Shown piece by piece: positions 62,600-64,000 of a DNA stretch of 64,000 nucleotides; position 1 is the stretch's first letter, and each line of letters starts with the position of its first letter. The position numbers and the translations under genes are program-made. The DNA is taken from positions 25,775,787 through 25,839,786 of the forward strand of contig CM019216.1 of assembly GCA_009741485.1 (NCBI GenBank), given 5' to 3'. Origin of the DNA: Malurus cyaneus samueli. Its lineage: Eukaryota; Chordata; Aves; Passeriformes; Maluridae. Under the pieces are notes generated by a model. That model saw only the letters and a program-made list of their open reading frames with translations. It ran no database searches and was not told where the DNA came from.

Positions 62600-63520
62600 A
62601 GGTTATGTGATTAAAGAGCTGTCTCCACGTACCCTAAAAAGAGCCCCCTGGCAAACAGAAGCACCCCAATACTCCAGTCAGAGCTGTTCCAGGGGACCCT
62701 CAGGCCCAGGGGACAGGGGACACCCTGCACCAGAAGCAAGCAAGGGATGCTCACTGCGGCATCTCACAAAGTAAAGGAAGACACTGGTCACTGGGATATA
62801 TCTTATCATGGGAAGAGTATTCTGGGAATGGAGATAGGGATGGGTACTGCCTATTTTGTATATGCATTTTTATATATGGAGCTCTAGGTACCAGACTTCT
62901 ATTTGGCACTGAGGGGCACAGGGTCCTGGTGTCTGAATAGCAGCAGCTGGAGAGAAAATGGAATTCATGCATGCTGTGTGACTAGAGCCAATGGATACCA
63001 AGGTGGCCTTATCTGGCAAAGTAAAACAAGAGCCTTGGGAGCCAGGTATCAAAGCCAACCAGAAATTCTTGGCTACTGGAGAGACTATCACTAGCTAGCC
63101 AGCTAACTAGCAGTCAAATGGAAAACCCATTTTCATGTGTCCATCTGGGTCTTAGGCAACTGGAGCCCAGAGAATGCAGAGGTTAGGAGCTGGACAGACT
63201 AAATGTGTAAGACTGACTGCATGAGAGACCCGCACTATACATGTGGATGCACATATTTTATATTAATGTACATTCAGTCCGAGCAGCCAAAAGAAATGAA
63301 CAAGGCCTTTAGTGCTGTTTCCATTTGTCTAAAAGCTCTGTGCCCCATCTGTGTTGATCTGAGTGGTCTGACACGTGTGCATGTATTGTGAGTGTGTGTG
63401 CATGTGTCTGCCAGGGCTGCATGCTCAGCCTCATCACCCATAACAACAGCATCTCAGCACACGGCGCTGCTGCAGGCTTCTCTCTCTTGATCTACTGCAT
63501 TCTTCAACTCCTAGACTGAA
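62600..63520. other. GC-richer block of unknown origin (possible old retroviral repeat)
   Basis: About 900 bp clearly GC-richer and more complex than the rest of the right half of the window. Features include GGGACAGGGGACACCCTGCA near 62710, a CTAGCTAG...CTAACTAG near-palindrome at 63091-63110, GTGAGTGTGTGTGCATGTGT near 63390 and ACACGGCGCTGCTGCAGG near 63459. The texture resembles an endogenous retrovirus LTR or internal non-coding region, but I cannot name a family, place its ends or find a target duplication. No open frame has a recognised domain. Confidence 0.3.
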
Positions 63521-64000
63521 AGAAAATGGATAAATTTGATTAACTATATGCACCATTTAAACCTTAAATAAATGCCTATGAAATAGTAATAGAGTCTGTC
63601 TACAAATTCTGTTTCAATACTCTTCACAGTCTGTTGCTTTGGCTGTGCATCAGTGAGTGCTGTATATTGTCCTTCCTCATATCTGGTCGTAGCCTTCTGC
63701 AGGGTAATTTGTGCCATTGCAGAAGTAAATTGTGCAACTTGAGGCACACCATTAACACTGTACAAGGTTTTCCAGATGTCCAGTTATCAAATGATTAGTA
63801 TATAGTCTGTGGATATTACAAGCCAAATGTTATTAATTGGCTGTAAAGAAGACAGAGAAGAAGGGACTGTGACCAGCTTCTCAGGAAATGTTTGTTCTTC
63901 CTTGTGAGAATATAAGACCATCCTGTCTATCACAGATGTAAAATGCACTTAGAACTGACTAAATTTATAGTTTCCTGAAGCAAAGGTCTGATTAATTCAT
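63521..64000. other. Unique DNA, nothing identified
   Basis: A 73-codon minus-strand frame (63544-63765) has no recognisable domain. Nothing else seen to the window end. Confidence 0.4.

Overview
This is vertebrate nuclear DNA, almost certainly from a bird. It is AT-rich and CpG-poor, with long A/T homopolymers and simple repeats. Its most diagnostic content is a set of 5'-truncated CR1 (chicken repeat 1) LINE copies on both strands, several ending in the CR1-type 3' octamer repeats (ATTCTATG-like), plus degenerate LTRs of avian endogenous retroviruses. I found no intact protein-coding gene, no exon I would defend, and no tRNA, rRNA, snRNA or CRISPR array. The longest open frames (up to 161 codons) lie inside repeats or have no recognisable family. 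The window reads as an intergenic desert or the inside of a very large intron. These family assignments come from recognising the repeat sequences by eye, without a database search.

Layout: A CR1 3' tail lies at 380-580, followed by a possible old LTR at about 1640-2130. A minus-strand CR1 spans 3789-4527, next to a (CCAA)n array. Unique AT-rich DNA runs to about 9.9 kb. A possible very old amniote LINE/SINE-like repeat lies at 9950-10560, followed by a (TA)n array. A minus-strand LTR fragment at 12555-12790 is next to a CR1 tail. Unique DNA with a 20-N assembly gap (20375-20394) runs to 24.2 kb. From 24.2 to 29.1 kb there is a repeat cluster: one minus-strand LTR (24211-24630), a composite head-to-head LTR palindrome (25386-26319) and two CR1 copies.

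A minus-strand CR1 lies at 35.6-36.0 kb. The longest CR1 copy (38427-39416) still contains the end of the reverse transcriptase region. A possible retroviral gag zinc-knuckle remnant (42648-42840) is followed by a well-defined solo LTR (42924-43366). A further LTR fragment lies at 46524-46800. A possible LTR remnant lies at 52.1-52.5 kb. A CR1 tail abuts facing poly-A and poly-T tracts at 53.2-53.5 kb. A minus-strand CR1 with an uninterrupted reading frame lies at 54650-55050. A two-copy 95-bp tandem duplication is at 59433-59622, a T/G-rich tract at 60305-60490, and a GC-richer block of unknown origin at 62.6-63.5 kb.

The most unusual item is the 934-bp composite at 25386-26319. The 3' portion of an LTR on the minus strand is joined head-to-head to a full-length copy of the same LTR type on the plus strand. 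One 5-bp target duplication (GTGCC) encloses the whole. That arrangement is not explained by simple nested insertion. I did not see a gene-encoded system in this window.
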